Source: Opisthorchis felineus (Eukaryota; Platyhelminthes; Trematoda; Opisthorchiida; Opisthorchiidae). Taken from it: 64,000 bases of DNA. The number at the start of each line of letters is the position of its first letter. Positions within the stretch are counted from its first letter, which is position 1. The position numbers and the translations under genes were made by a program. Positions 35,838-45,306 of the stretch are shown in pieces. Under the pieces are notes generated by a model. The model did no database searches. It was given only the letters and a program-made list of their open reading frames with translations, and was not told the DNA's origin. The stretch is taken from assembly GCA_004794785.1 (NCBI GenBank), contig SJOL01006435.1, positions 198,285 through 262,284 of the forward strand. Reading direction: 5' to 3'.

Positions 35838-36165
35838 CTAGGGGCAGCCCAACGGTTACGGAGTCAAACAGTTGATTGATTGGAAGGTCTGTGTGCGTTT
35901 CGAACACAACCCTAGCTTTTCGGCTGAGTTGCCCCCCAGGGCTGAGCGCCCTGGCAGGTTGTTGGCACCCATGCTCAGTAGTTAGAGTGCGAATTTACTG
36001 ACCGGAAGGTCCGTGGTTCGAACCCGACCTCCGCCTCTCGACTTTCCCTGTCTAGGCTTGGGCTACCTAGCAGTATCCCAGCCCTCGTGCTTCCTCCGGG
36101 TGGCATGGCAGCTAGGCACCGAAAGGGTGCCGCAGCTGAACGATTTCACATATTCTGTTCGGTGA
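35838..36165 (+). repeat. tRNA-derived SINE, family S2 (two overlapping heads)
   Basis: A partial head at 35845-35930 (GGAAGGTCTGTGTGCGTTTC then GAACAC) is followed by a good copy at 35965-36165. The good copy has CATGCTCAGTAGTTAGAGTG (A box), GGTCCGTGGTTCGAACCC (strong B box), CCTGTCTAGGCTTGGGC, AGTATCCCAGCCCTCGTGC and a GCACCGAAAGGGTGC hairpin. This is the best S2 copy in the window. Confidence 0.8.
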
Positions 36166-36169
36166 CAGG

Positions 36170-37080
36170 TCTCCAAAGACCCGGTTTCTCCCACAAGTGT
36201 TAAGGATGTTCTTCCGAAAATTTTCCAGGTCCTGCAACATAAAACTTATGGTCTGTGTACTTCAAATTGTAGAAGTATTTTTGTCCGTTCTGGATCACCA
36301 TATACGATAACCAGCCTGATGAATAGCACTCGTTTTTCTCGGAGGATTTCATTTGTTGGCGGAAGCTTCATTAGTTTCAAAGCATAACATTCAAAGACAG
36401 CTATCATACCGATGAATAAGTTATCACCGCAAGTCATGACGACTGCGGACCTGACATATTCCACTACACATCCTCTACTCATCCACGTTTTGCTGCAGAA
36501 TTTTGCCGGAATTTGCTTTTTTCCAACACGGACAATGAATTCATTTATGGTACCTGGGTTTCCACATCTCTGCATTACCGGGATCCCCAACTTATCGAAG
36601 CCGCACTATCTCACCCTTTTTTAACCATCGTTGTGTGAATACGAAGCCATGTGATTCATAGATACCAGGCAATATTCCGTGTTACGAAAGATGTGTTTTC
36701 ATTCGAATGGTTAGTCAAATGGAAGACCATCCATCTTTAGGGTTTCGTTTCTCACAATCTCCTGCGAATGCAAGCAGTGATTCCGCAGGGGAAAGCGTGG
36801 GTTGCTCATATCGGTGGTTCTTATAAGCAAGTCGGACTTCCCGGGATAGGGAAGCGATTGCCACCTGACACTACGGAGATGGCGGTTAGAGTAGAATAAC
36901 CCTAGCCCATAAACAATAGGCCAGATTCCAACGAAAGTTCGCGGCTTGATTTTTTGAAAAAATCATCTAGCCCAGTGATTTTCGACAGAATCGTCACAAA
37001 ACAGGTCGAAATTCCAGAAGTAAGTCGAGGATGACGAGCTATGTCAATCCACAAAAAAGTTACCTCTCTTGTCGAAATAT
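36170..37080. other. No recognisable gene; one open frame
   Basis: A minus-strand frame at 36246-36590 (about 114 codons) is uninterrupted but unrecognised. Confidence 0.35.
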
Positions 37081-37084
37081 GCTC

Positions 37085-37258
37085 ATTTGAAATTCAAGTC
37101 GGTATCGACAGGTGACCCGGCTGAATCCCGGTTGAGTCGCTTGATCGTGATATTCTACGAATGAATGTGACGCAGCTTCGCGTTCCAGTTAGTACAATAT
37201 TCGAGATGTCCCAGTATATTTTTCGATATAACACACTACTAGTAAGGTTGCTGAAAAC
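37085..37258 (-). repeat. Hammerhead repeat, decayed, ribozyme core absent
   Basis: Reverse orientation of the unit body (GTACAATATTCGAGATGTCC, CACTACTAGTAAGGTTGCTG); it stops before the catalytic core. Confidence 0.65.
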
Positions 37259-37259
37259 C

Positions 37260-39285
37260 TCTGTATTTTGACACAAGCCAATCAATCGGGAGTCATGAAA
37301 TTTGGTCACTTTGTTCAAGGTGAAGTAGTGGGGTAATTCGACAGGAGATGATGAGCTTTGCTGAGCAGATGTGGTGGATTGAGCGATATCGGAATGATGT
37401 GCTCGAAATTACATGATAAACTCTTGTTTGACATCCGACCGGAATTCTCAGTCTGCTCAGCCGGATAAGCCCCCAGTTCTGAAAAAAAGGAGCGTGAAAT
37501 CTGAAGACGGCATAGTATATGTAGAGTGCATCCAACTGTCGCGCTGTTTACGCCTGAAATCCCAGCAAAATGTTCAACTATATCAAAGTGCCTAAACCAG
37601 CTTATTCCAAGCCGACTGTCACTGGATGAATCACTGTTCGAAAACCGGTAAAGCTGCACTAGTCCAGACAATAAAGTATTTAATAGTCTCAGAAAAATGT
37701 CTGAAAAAAACGGGAAAAAGAAAATTCGATTTGGCTCAAAATCTCTTTTGGTCCGGCAGATGTGGTCGATCATTTTCATAATTTGATTTGGCATTATGAT
37801 CACCTGAGGGACTTCGGAGCAATGGAATAATCCATTTAGAAACAATTTTTGCGATCTTTGGAGTTCGTGATTTCTTCAAATAGTGAAATTGTTGTTGTCG
37901 TTTGAAACGCCGACTACAAACATCCTTGCAGGTTCGTCTTTAGGTATTCAAAGAACAGACACCTCCAAAAATATTGTCCAAACCGCACTGAGAAAGCCGG
38001 TGCATTGTTCATTGCCTTTCAAGGGAGGCAACATTTCCTCCTTCATTAAGTATCGTTGTATTACAGTACCAAAACGAAAGTACAATGCTACCAAACTAGT
38101 GTAACGCAAGTTCGACCACCATCAGAGAGGTGAATCCAACAGATGTTCACGCCATGTCAAGTTTGATTTATCAGTTTTCTGTATTTGCGGATCCAGATGC
38201 GCAGACCGGACGACGAGGCATATTAGATTACGGTGCCTTGTGCACATCCCAACGTGGCTACAAGAAGCTGATTCCGAGAATTGTGACATCTAAGCATTTG
38301 TTGGACACTGATCGCGTCGGAAACCTTCCAAACACAAATACTTGCCTCTGACTGAGTAAGTTATCGTCTTCCACTCATTTAGTGCATTGCTATTCACAAC
38401 AGGACGATTATCAACTGCACTGGCCAAGTGAACTGCTTGGTCCCGTTCTTACTCCCAACTTATGGCAGGTTTTAGTATTTGAACATGTTAAATTCTTGCG
38501 TTTTTATTTTATTCAGTGCACTGCATTTATATTCTGCTTTTCCCTTATTTATTCCCATAAAGCACGTCATTTGGATGTTCATTCTCATGAGCACAACTGA
38601 ATATCGATCGATTCAACCATCCCAAATGTTTTTGATACCACGTGATCTTTTCTCGCTGACTGCGTGGACCAGTAGGCTCGCTTCACGTGACACCATATAA
38701 ACAAACTTTTGCCAATCACTTTTCTCCTACATAATGTCTGTAACAAGAATAACCGTTGAGCTTTGACCCAAATTTCGATACAAAGGACCTTTCTAAAATA
38801 TTGGATGTTCCCATTCACACCAGAGATTGGTATGCCACATACAACCAGGTTTTTAACCATAACCCCACACTTCATAACTGATTGAACGATTTGTTACCCA
38901 TCAGAACACAAACTGAAAAGTTGCAGGAAGGTTAGGCTGATCAAATGGAATAAAACCTGGTCACAAAAGAATTACAGCGCCGCGCATGACATTATCCGGT
39001 CTGGAAAAACTTCCATTTCATTTGTTATCGTGTCGCTGTAAAACCTCCGCAAAACACTCTTAGTGACCACGTGACTGACATCTGGACCGACACTTGTCCA
39101 ACCGCATCTTAGAACCGCCAAAAACCTGTTGAGTGTCGGAGCCGTTTGTACCTTTGTAAACTCGCCAGTAAAAAAACAAAAGGTGAAAATCAGAGCTAGA
39201 AGTTGGCCAAACCAATCCCAAGGAGTTGCTTTGTTCAAGCATCTCCCCATCCTTGAAGGAAAACTCCTCCTCGACACCACGCGAC
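37260..39285. other. No recognisable gene
   Basis: The longest frame is minus-strand 37315-37845; its sequence is hydrophobic and phenylalanine-rich without a domain, and the opposite strand is also partly open, which suggests chance. Confidence 0.4.
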
Positions 39286-39289
39286 CTGT

Positions 39290-39485
39290 TATGAGCTATC
39301 AGAGAGCTATCAGCAAACCTATGAGTAGTTTTCCCCAGGAAAATGAAAAGCGATCTCTCGAATGTCGTACCGAATGAAACCTGAGGCTATATTTGCATGG
39401 TACATTCAGTCAAAGAATATCGTGAACGAGAGGACCATCTCTCGTCAAAGCTAAACTGGCGTGCAAATGAGTGCATTTTGCCAAT
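39290..39485 (+). repeat. Hammerhead repeat, decayed body, ribozyme lost
   Basis: CAGCAAACCTATGAGTAGT, CTCTCGAATGTCGTACCGAA, GGTACATTCAGTC, GTGAACGAGAG, CTCTCGTCAAAGC and GCAAATGAGTGCATTTTG keep the unit order with many changes. Confidence 0.65.
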
Positions 39486-39851
39486 TCCGCTCTCCTCTGT
39501 GTGACAATAGTAACTGAGCGAGTTTCTGAATCTACGTATCACAGTCATATCGACCGCCCACTGATGCTGATTCGATAGTCTGGTCAACTGGAAGAACAGC
39601 CTGAAACAACCATCTCTGAGTGGTACCAATGGCCTCTGTACAGGTTCATTGCTCCTAATGCTTGTTTTCAAATTAGCTGACCTATCCTTTTATCACCGGA
39701 GTTTTGTCGCTGATTCCGCGTGACAACAAACTGTGTACAAGCGGCCCCGAATATGCCCCCAATTCATTTCACATTCCCGTCACTCCAGAGTGGTTACCCT
39801 TCTGATCATTTTTAACGTGTCCCTGGCTGCGTGTAGACAAGTCTGTTTTCA

Positions 39852-40135
39852 GCGAAATACACTCATTTGCAAACAAATTTGGTTTTGCGAGAGACTCACC
39901 TGGAACCCAGCTGAATCTCTCGTTTGTGATGTTTCCAGGCAACTGAATGTGCTGCACCAGGCCGCCTCATGTTTCAGTTGGTACGATATTCGAGATATCG
40001 CGATACGTGTATATTCGTAATGCACCACTCATAAGGTTGCTGAAAATTCTTCGACAGCCCACGACCGGTTTCGCCCTTCTTGGGACTCATCAGGTAGGCG
40101 CAGTCCCCGAGTTTCCGTCAACCTTATATTCTACT
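39852..40135 (-). repeat. Hammerhead repeat, well preserved
   Basis: Almost identical to 17853-18130, starting at the same CAGCGAAATACACTCATT. It carries a complete ribozyme and is joined directly to a plus-strand copy, giving a head-to-head pair. Confidence 0.88.
40030..40128 (-). ncRNA. Hammerhead ribozyme, complete core
   Basis: On the minus strand: CTGATGA, stem II GTCC/GGGC (the one difference from the family consensus makes a U-G pair, so the stem is kept), GAAA, CCGGTC. The outer stem is 9 of 10 bp. All invariant core nucleotides are present. Confidence 0.85.
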
Positions 40136-40325
40136 CGAGAGAGAGATTCAGCAGGGTTCCAGGTGAGTCTCTCGCAAAACCAAATTTGTTTGCAAATGAC
40201 TGTATTTCGCCAAGTTCGTGCAATTTGGTCTCAAGTAGAACATAAGGTTGACGGAAACTCGGGGACTGCGCCTACCTGATGAGCCCCAACAAGAGCGAAA
40301 CCGGTCGTGGGCTGTCGAAGTTTGT
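40136..40325 (+). repeat. Hammerhead repeat, truncated inverted copy
   Basis: Body and ribozyme core are present (CTGATGA at 40276-40282, GAAAC, CCGGTC, GTGGGC), but stem II has one C-A mismatch and the copy ends right after GCTGTCGAAG, so the outer half of stem I is missing. Confidence 0.85.
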
Positions 40326-40329
40326 TTTC

Positions 40330-41345
40330 AGTTCTATGGCGTCGCAATTGGCGTGTGAAATGGATGGATTCACAATAACAAGTGGGCTGTAGTTCCTACT
40401 TCCGGATTTCGGTTATCTATGCAGCAAGTGCAAGGCCCAAATTGTAGTTTGACATCCTTGGGCCTACTGTGTAAACGACGCCCAGATAAAACGCAAGCAC
40501 GCTCGGCTTACCAGACTCAACATTGCATGACCACTGCACCCATTTTTCTGGCCTTGCTTTGTTGGTGAATGAAACTGGCATACGGAGAACTTGTACAACA
40601 CCACGGTAGAGTACTCACTTCTGAAGGGTCTTTTCAAGGAAAAGGAACGCTTGAGGCAAACGCTTTTGGCAAACTCTCATTCAGAAGGGTCCACTTAACC
40701 ACACAGTCTTATCACACTGATAATGGACCCTAGTTCTGCAGTGCGCTGCAGAAGACGCCCTGCAAGGTTGATCATATGTTCGCGACCTTCAGACAGAAAC
40801 TCACCGCGATTTCTAGTCTATTGGCCGCCCAAACTACAAGTTAACCAATGGCGAGGAACCGAGCGCTGAAGCATCTACTTGATCTATCGTTTCACTCGCA
40901 CTCACGGCGACCTACCGCCAGTCCAGCCGACCAGTGTCTTTTTTGAGGAAGCAAGCAGTTGATAATCGATCGATCATTCGAACCTAACTTCAACGATCCT
41001 GAGATTAATGAAGACCACTGAAGATTCTAGTAAATCATTCGCAATTGTGTTACTCAACCAGGAGTTCACTGTATGGATGTTGGCCAAGCTGAGGCAGCTA
41101 GTGTTTTACGCACAGCAATTCTTGAATCACAAAACTTGCCTATCTTGGCATTCGTCCAGGGTCACCCTATACTCTCCTGACTGCCACAAGCCTTTTACAA
41201 TGTTCTTTGTGTTCTGTTGAACTAATAAAATGTACTTTTTCGCACTGATAGTTATTAAAAAGGAAACGAACGACCAACTGTTGATTTGTCTTTCTGGGTT
41301 CCAAATGACATGGGTCCATCACTTCAGGTGATGGACGGTTTCTTT
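40330..41345. other. No recognisable gene
   Basis: Nothing beyond short frames; an AATAAA lies near 41224. Confidence 0.4.
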
Positions 41346-41349
41346 TTAG

Positions 41350-41612
41350 AGCTCATCAGCAGTGCCCCACCGGATCCCCCGAATTCCTCACATGCACGGC
41401 AAGGACCAAGTACAACCTGGACAGCTTGTGTAGCCTGCTCAGCTTCGTCCACCGGACTGAGTTGTGGTACCACCCTAGCCTGGCAAGCCGGAAATGGGGA
41501 GGCCGAACTTTCCGAACTTCCCGATGAATGGCTAAGGCCCCTCAACATGTTTTTCCAATCTCCAAGACGAGGTTATTCCCGTTGCACTGATGAAATAACA
41601 GTATTCGTTTAA
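41350..41612 (+). CDS. Candidate exon of unknown gene
   Basis: I do not recognise this protein. A pyrimidine tract ending in TTTCTTTTTAG (to 41349) makes a good splice acceptor. It is followed by 87 open codons rich in Ser, Pro and Ala (SSAPPDPPNSSHARQGPS) that end LPDEWLRPLNMFFQSPRRGY and a stop. The segment is clearly more GC-rich than its surroundings, as expected for an exon. No matching donor or upstream exon could be identified, so it may be a chance open frame. Confidence 0.25.
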
Positions 41613-41842
41613 CGCTGGAAGAGTTAGATGCCTGTGTACTCGAAGTCGTCTCATCCACTAAAAAAATTTTTCATCGAGTGTATTCCGAATATTTCAGACC
41701 TACCATTGGATCATGCTTAAACTTAAGTATTGGTCTGTGTCCACTGTAACACCGGTTTCCGGTAATCCCATCCCTTGAATCAAGCTCCTGCCTAGCAATT
41801 GAACTAACTATATAGGAAAATCCGTGAACCACTAATTTCCTT

Positions 41843-41965
41843 ATTGGGAATCCTCAGCAGTGCGCATCCCACGAATCCCCAGGATGATTAAAATTCGAAA
41901 CCTCCTGGTTGGTGGTTGAAGAATAAATCGTTCTGCCACGAGCAGCTAATAAGCAAAGTGATTAG
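41843..41965 (-). repeat. tRNA-derived SINE, family S1 (partial, reverse)
   Basis: GGGAATCCTCAGCAGTGCGC, CCCACGAATCCCCAGG, TCGAAACCTCCTGGTTGGTG and CGTTCTGCCACGAGCAGC follow the reversed S1 order. Confidence 0.7.
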
Positions 41966-41969
41966 CTCC

Positions 41970-43225
41970 CACTTAGACAGGACACAGCGACACTCATCCA
42001 CATCACGTGGTCACGTATTGACCGACTCCTCCAGTGACGAGTTCTTATATGGAAAGTTCGCGCAACTTGTGAATCATTTCGCCTTATACTATATTGTTAA
42101 CATGACTAGATTTGGAAATTTCAATCCCAATAATGAAGCTGTGAAACCGATTGATCTTTTTTTTATCAGTGCACACTGTATTCACTGGTTTCTGGTTGTT
42201 TAATGAACCCACCAGATGCCTACCGATTAATTGGGGTTGAAGTTCTAGGTGAAACACTGCACCTGGTCCGTATGGGGAAAACGAATCGGTTAACATTCAT
42301 CTAAATAGCTAAATCATTTGCGAACGTGATTCACCTGTCCGCAACATGTTGGGTCACAGGATACGGACAAAACGCAAACCGGTCTTTATGAAATAATTCT
42401 GACATCAGAACCTTGGTGATGTTGCGCGAGAGTTCGCTGCTTCCCAATGGACCTCTGTATGGCTGGCTATCTACTGTATCGGATCTGGTCATCATTTGCT
42501 TGCATATATCAGCTCATCTAACTCCGCTTGTGTCAGTCTCACCTTGAGTAGATACGGTGTGTTTCATTCCCTTTGAACCGAAAAGTACATATTTTCCAAC
42601 AACCGAATATTTATCTAAACTAGCACCATTCAGATACAAATAACTCTTTTTTCCTTGTCAGTTAAATCGGAAACATCCTTTTGCTTAATCGTTCCTCGTT
42701 GCAAAAGAGGTATTTCTCAATTTTTGGGCCTAACGCTTTCAGTGCGGATCGACTACGCATGCCATCAACCCGAAAAATGGAATGATGTATGTAGCATTTA
42801 GTACAGTGGAAAAACACAACCCCCAAAATACCAAGAAGGAACACTTTGCGTGCATTTTGTGAAAACTTTAGTTGCTTTAAGCGTGGTGATAAGTGCTTTC
42901 CTTTTCTAAAACAGTTTTGAGTGTCAACAATATTTAGTGGTTTGTTTTCCATCGGTCCAGGTGATCAGTTTCATGGCCACGGAGAAGGTGCTTTATTGCT
43001 TCTTAACTTTCACGGTGGACCGAAAGGTATCACCACGTAATGCTGACTAGAACTCCAAAAATCTAATTTGCGCTAATATCGACCATGCCATCGATCTTGC
43101 CACTCAAATTTGAAATGCCTGAATAGTTGCTTTCTGGAGGAAGATGTCAGTTTCACGATGTCTTCTGTTTTTAGCTTATTGACTGGACTCGGAATTGGTT
43201 TGCAAAATTGATAACACTAGCCTCA
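41970..43225. other. No recognisable gene
   Basis: A minus-strand frame at 42662-42952 is open but unassignable. Confidence 0.4.
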
Positions 43226-43227
43226 TT

Positions 43228-43375
43228 GGAACTCGCCGAACCAGCTACTATTGCAGTTTCCGTGCTCCGACTCCTTTTCCCAGTAAGGATAACACGGCTG
43301 CACAGTGCTTCTCTGCTCTTCGGCATAGACCAAATTCACCTTCAGGACGAGATCGTGACTGAGATCAGAAATAAA
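43228..43375 (+). repeat. tRNA-derived SINE, family S1 (body fragment)
   Basis: Contains CGGCTGCACAGTGCTTCTC, GCATAGACCAAATTCACCTT then CAGGACGAGATC; the tRNA-like head is gone. Confidence 0.55.
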
Positions 43376-43379
43376 AAGG

Positions 43380-44520
43380 ATGGATAAAACTCACCATCAT
43401 TATGCATTTCAGTGTCTGAACTGAGCTGCAATAACCTGTAAATCTGTGGCAAAGTTACTTCCCACTCCTTTGGGTTAATTCCATACCCGCTCAGTCCAAC
43501 AGTAGCGGAGAATTCGCGATAACAGACCAGTTCTGCGTAAAAACAAAAAACGACATAAACCCCACTGTAAACAGTATTTATCGATCGTCGACATCAACTG
43601 GTGGCGACGGGACTCGGATAGGCTGAATAGACTGAAATCATCGATGATTCAGTAACTCTTACATAGCAAGTCTTTGTGTGATCAGACGCAGCCTGAATTT
43701 TAAGTGGTTACGCATGAATAACTGAGGTACTGGACCATTCAGTTCCTACAACGGTTCGCAGCATGTATATTTGCTTGCGCAAGAAAAAGCCGCTACTCAG
43801 CCTACTGCAGAGTGTATCAGTCACCAACTGAGAAACAGCTCAACCGTTCATCTGCTCATCGTGAGCGTATGAATGGCAACGAAGTTTCGGAATTGCGTTT
43901 CAACATTCGCGAATTGATCTGCCAGTCACCTTCAAAAAGACCACCAAAAATCGAATTTCTGAATAAACAGAAATGGATCTCTCAACGTCTCTACGATTAG
44001 TGCACTCTTTTCTTCTCATATTAGGATACTGTAGTAACGGCCAATACCGGTTCATGATTGGCTGTTGGGTCCAGACTTTCGACCAATCAGATCTCGGCAT
44101 GATGCCGGACCGACAAGCGTCCCAAACTTTTGGCCAATCTTGCGCGGGATAGGCTTCTCGGCCGTGGCAGCACCTGACTGCGAGCGGTAAAGCGGGATCC
44201 GTATGGAATTCCGCCTAACAGATACTGAGTTAACCTCCCATCATTTACACAAGCAAAGCGATTCGTTACTCAGGCCCATTCATGAGACATTCCTTGAATG
44301 GTGCAGAGGCACAGGCTTGTTTCTGTCAACCTCGATTTCCAAAGAGGAAGGTGCACAACAACTTTCTGTTAACAATTAGTGCCGTCTCGTCAGGTAGCGG
44401 AAAGTGCACTTTTGGAAGGCTATAATTCCAACAGATTGACAAAAGACAACATATTTTGCATAATTAATCCAGGTTCTGGTATGATTCGAACATGCAGGTG
44501 TTGATTTCGCCGTCTAATGT
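43380..44520. other. No recognisable gene; contains a CCAAT cluster
   Basis: Apart from the CCAAT/ATTGG boxes listed separately, only short frames are present. Confidence 0.4.
44041..44138. promoter_or_regulatory. Cluster of four CCAAT boxes in mixed orientation
   Basis: CCAAT at 44041-44045, 44083-44087 and 44134-44138 and ATTGG at 44057-44061. Four boxes in about 100 bases is well above chance and resembles the group in front of the USP gene. No coding start follows closely, so a promoter role is only suggested. Confidence 0.25.
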
Positions 44521-44529
44521 CGTGACGGT

Positions 44530-44740
44530 ATGTGTGCCTCTGCGAACGATTGAGTGCCGTACGGGTGTCGTACGGACACCCGCAGTCTCTCATACCAGTT
44601 CTTCCACTGTTTAGAGGCCTGACCAACAAAGTTTCTTGGCCCTCCAGATTTGGGGGTGCAGCACGTTTGGTGACTTGTTCCTTAAAAAATGGTAATGCAT
44701 CTGCATTGCCCCCCAAACATCACTGCCTTTTGATTCAGAC
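44530..44740 (-). repeat. Dispersed repeat R3, copy 2 (reverse)
   Basis: The reverse complement matches the window start: CATTACCATTTTTTAAGGAAC, a CCCCCAAATCTGGAGGGCC block, TTGGTCAGGCCTCTAA and GGTATGAGAGACTGCGGG. Confidence 0.7.
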
Positions 44741-44764
44741 ACTTAAGTCGACGAACCTAATCGT

Positions 44765-44890
44765 CATCGTGTCTAAGTTGGCCGCCATAGCAGTATCCCA
44801 GCTCACTTATAACTACGGCACCTAAACATCGGTGCTGAACACTGATGTTATGCTGTCGATTGTGATGATCAGGAACTTGGACAGCAATTT
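44765..44890 (+). repeat. SINE S2 body fragment
   Basis: GTGTCTAAGTTGGCCGCC, ATAGCAGTATCCCAGCTCAC, then the CATCGGTGCTGAACACTGAT tail also seen at 16660. Confidence 0.55.
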
Positions 44891-45211
44891 CATCTTTTTC
44901 AACCATTCCCCTGTGGATAACTCTGTGGAAGCCGGGTTTCAATAAACCAAAAGTGTTTCTCGCATTCGGAAAGTGACGAATGAAAGTCAGGATTCGATAA
45001 TGAAACTGAGTGCAACAGCTTCGACGTAGAAGTCTTTCCGTCCCTTCGATTTGCGACTGGTAGAGTCTGATAATAAAACGGCCTGGCTTCGAACTGCGCA
45101 TCATGTATCCTTTGTACTAGGAATGTGTACCACAAATGTGGCTCGAACCGTCCACCGAAATAAGTATCTTTTAATTCAGGTGAAAAATGCTTGGAACCGA
45201 TTGAGTAGTCA

Positions 45212-45265
45212 TCGTTTTCGGGAAAGTTTGGCAACAATCGGTAGATTTATTGCTGGGCAACGTTT
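45212..45265 (+). repeat. PLE left inverted terminal repeat
   Basis: Starts TCGTTTTCGGGAAAGTTTGG and ends GCTGGGCAACGTTT. It is the reverse complement of 48074-48127 except at two positions. The hammerhead-like box present next to the right repeat is missing here. Confidence 0.85.
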
Positions 45266-45306
45266 TTCACCTGATTGAACATACCTACGGACTTCATGTT
45301 CGAAAA

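Noticed and set aside
35975..36035. tRNA gene
   Set aside because: Good A and B boxes but followed by the S2 body shared with other copies, so it is a SINE head.
37315..37845. 176-codon open frame on the minus strand
   Set aside because: No recognisable domain, opposite strand partly open as well, no splice or start context.
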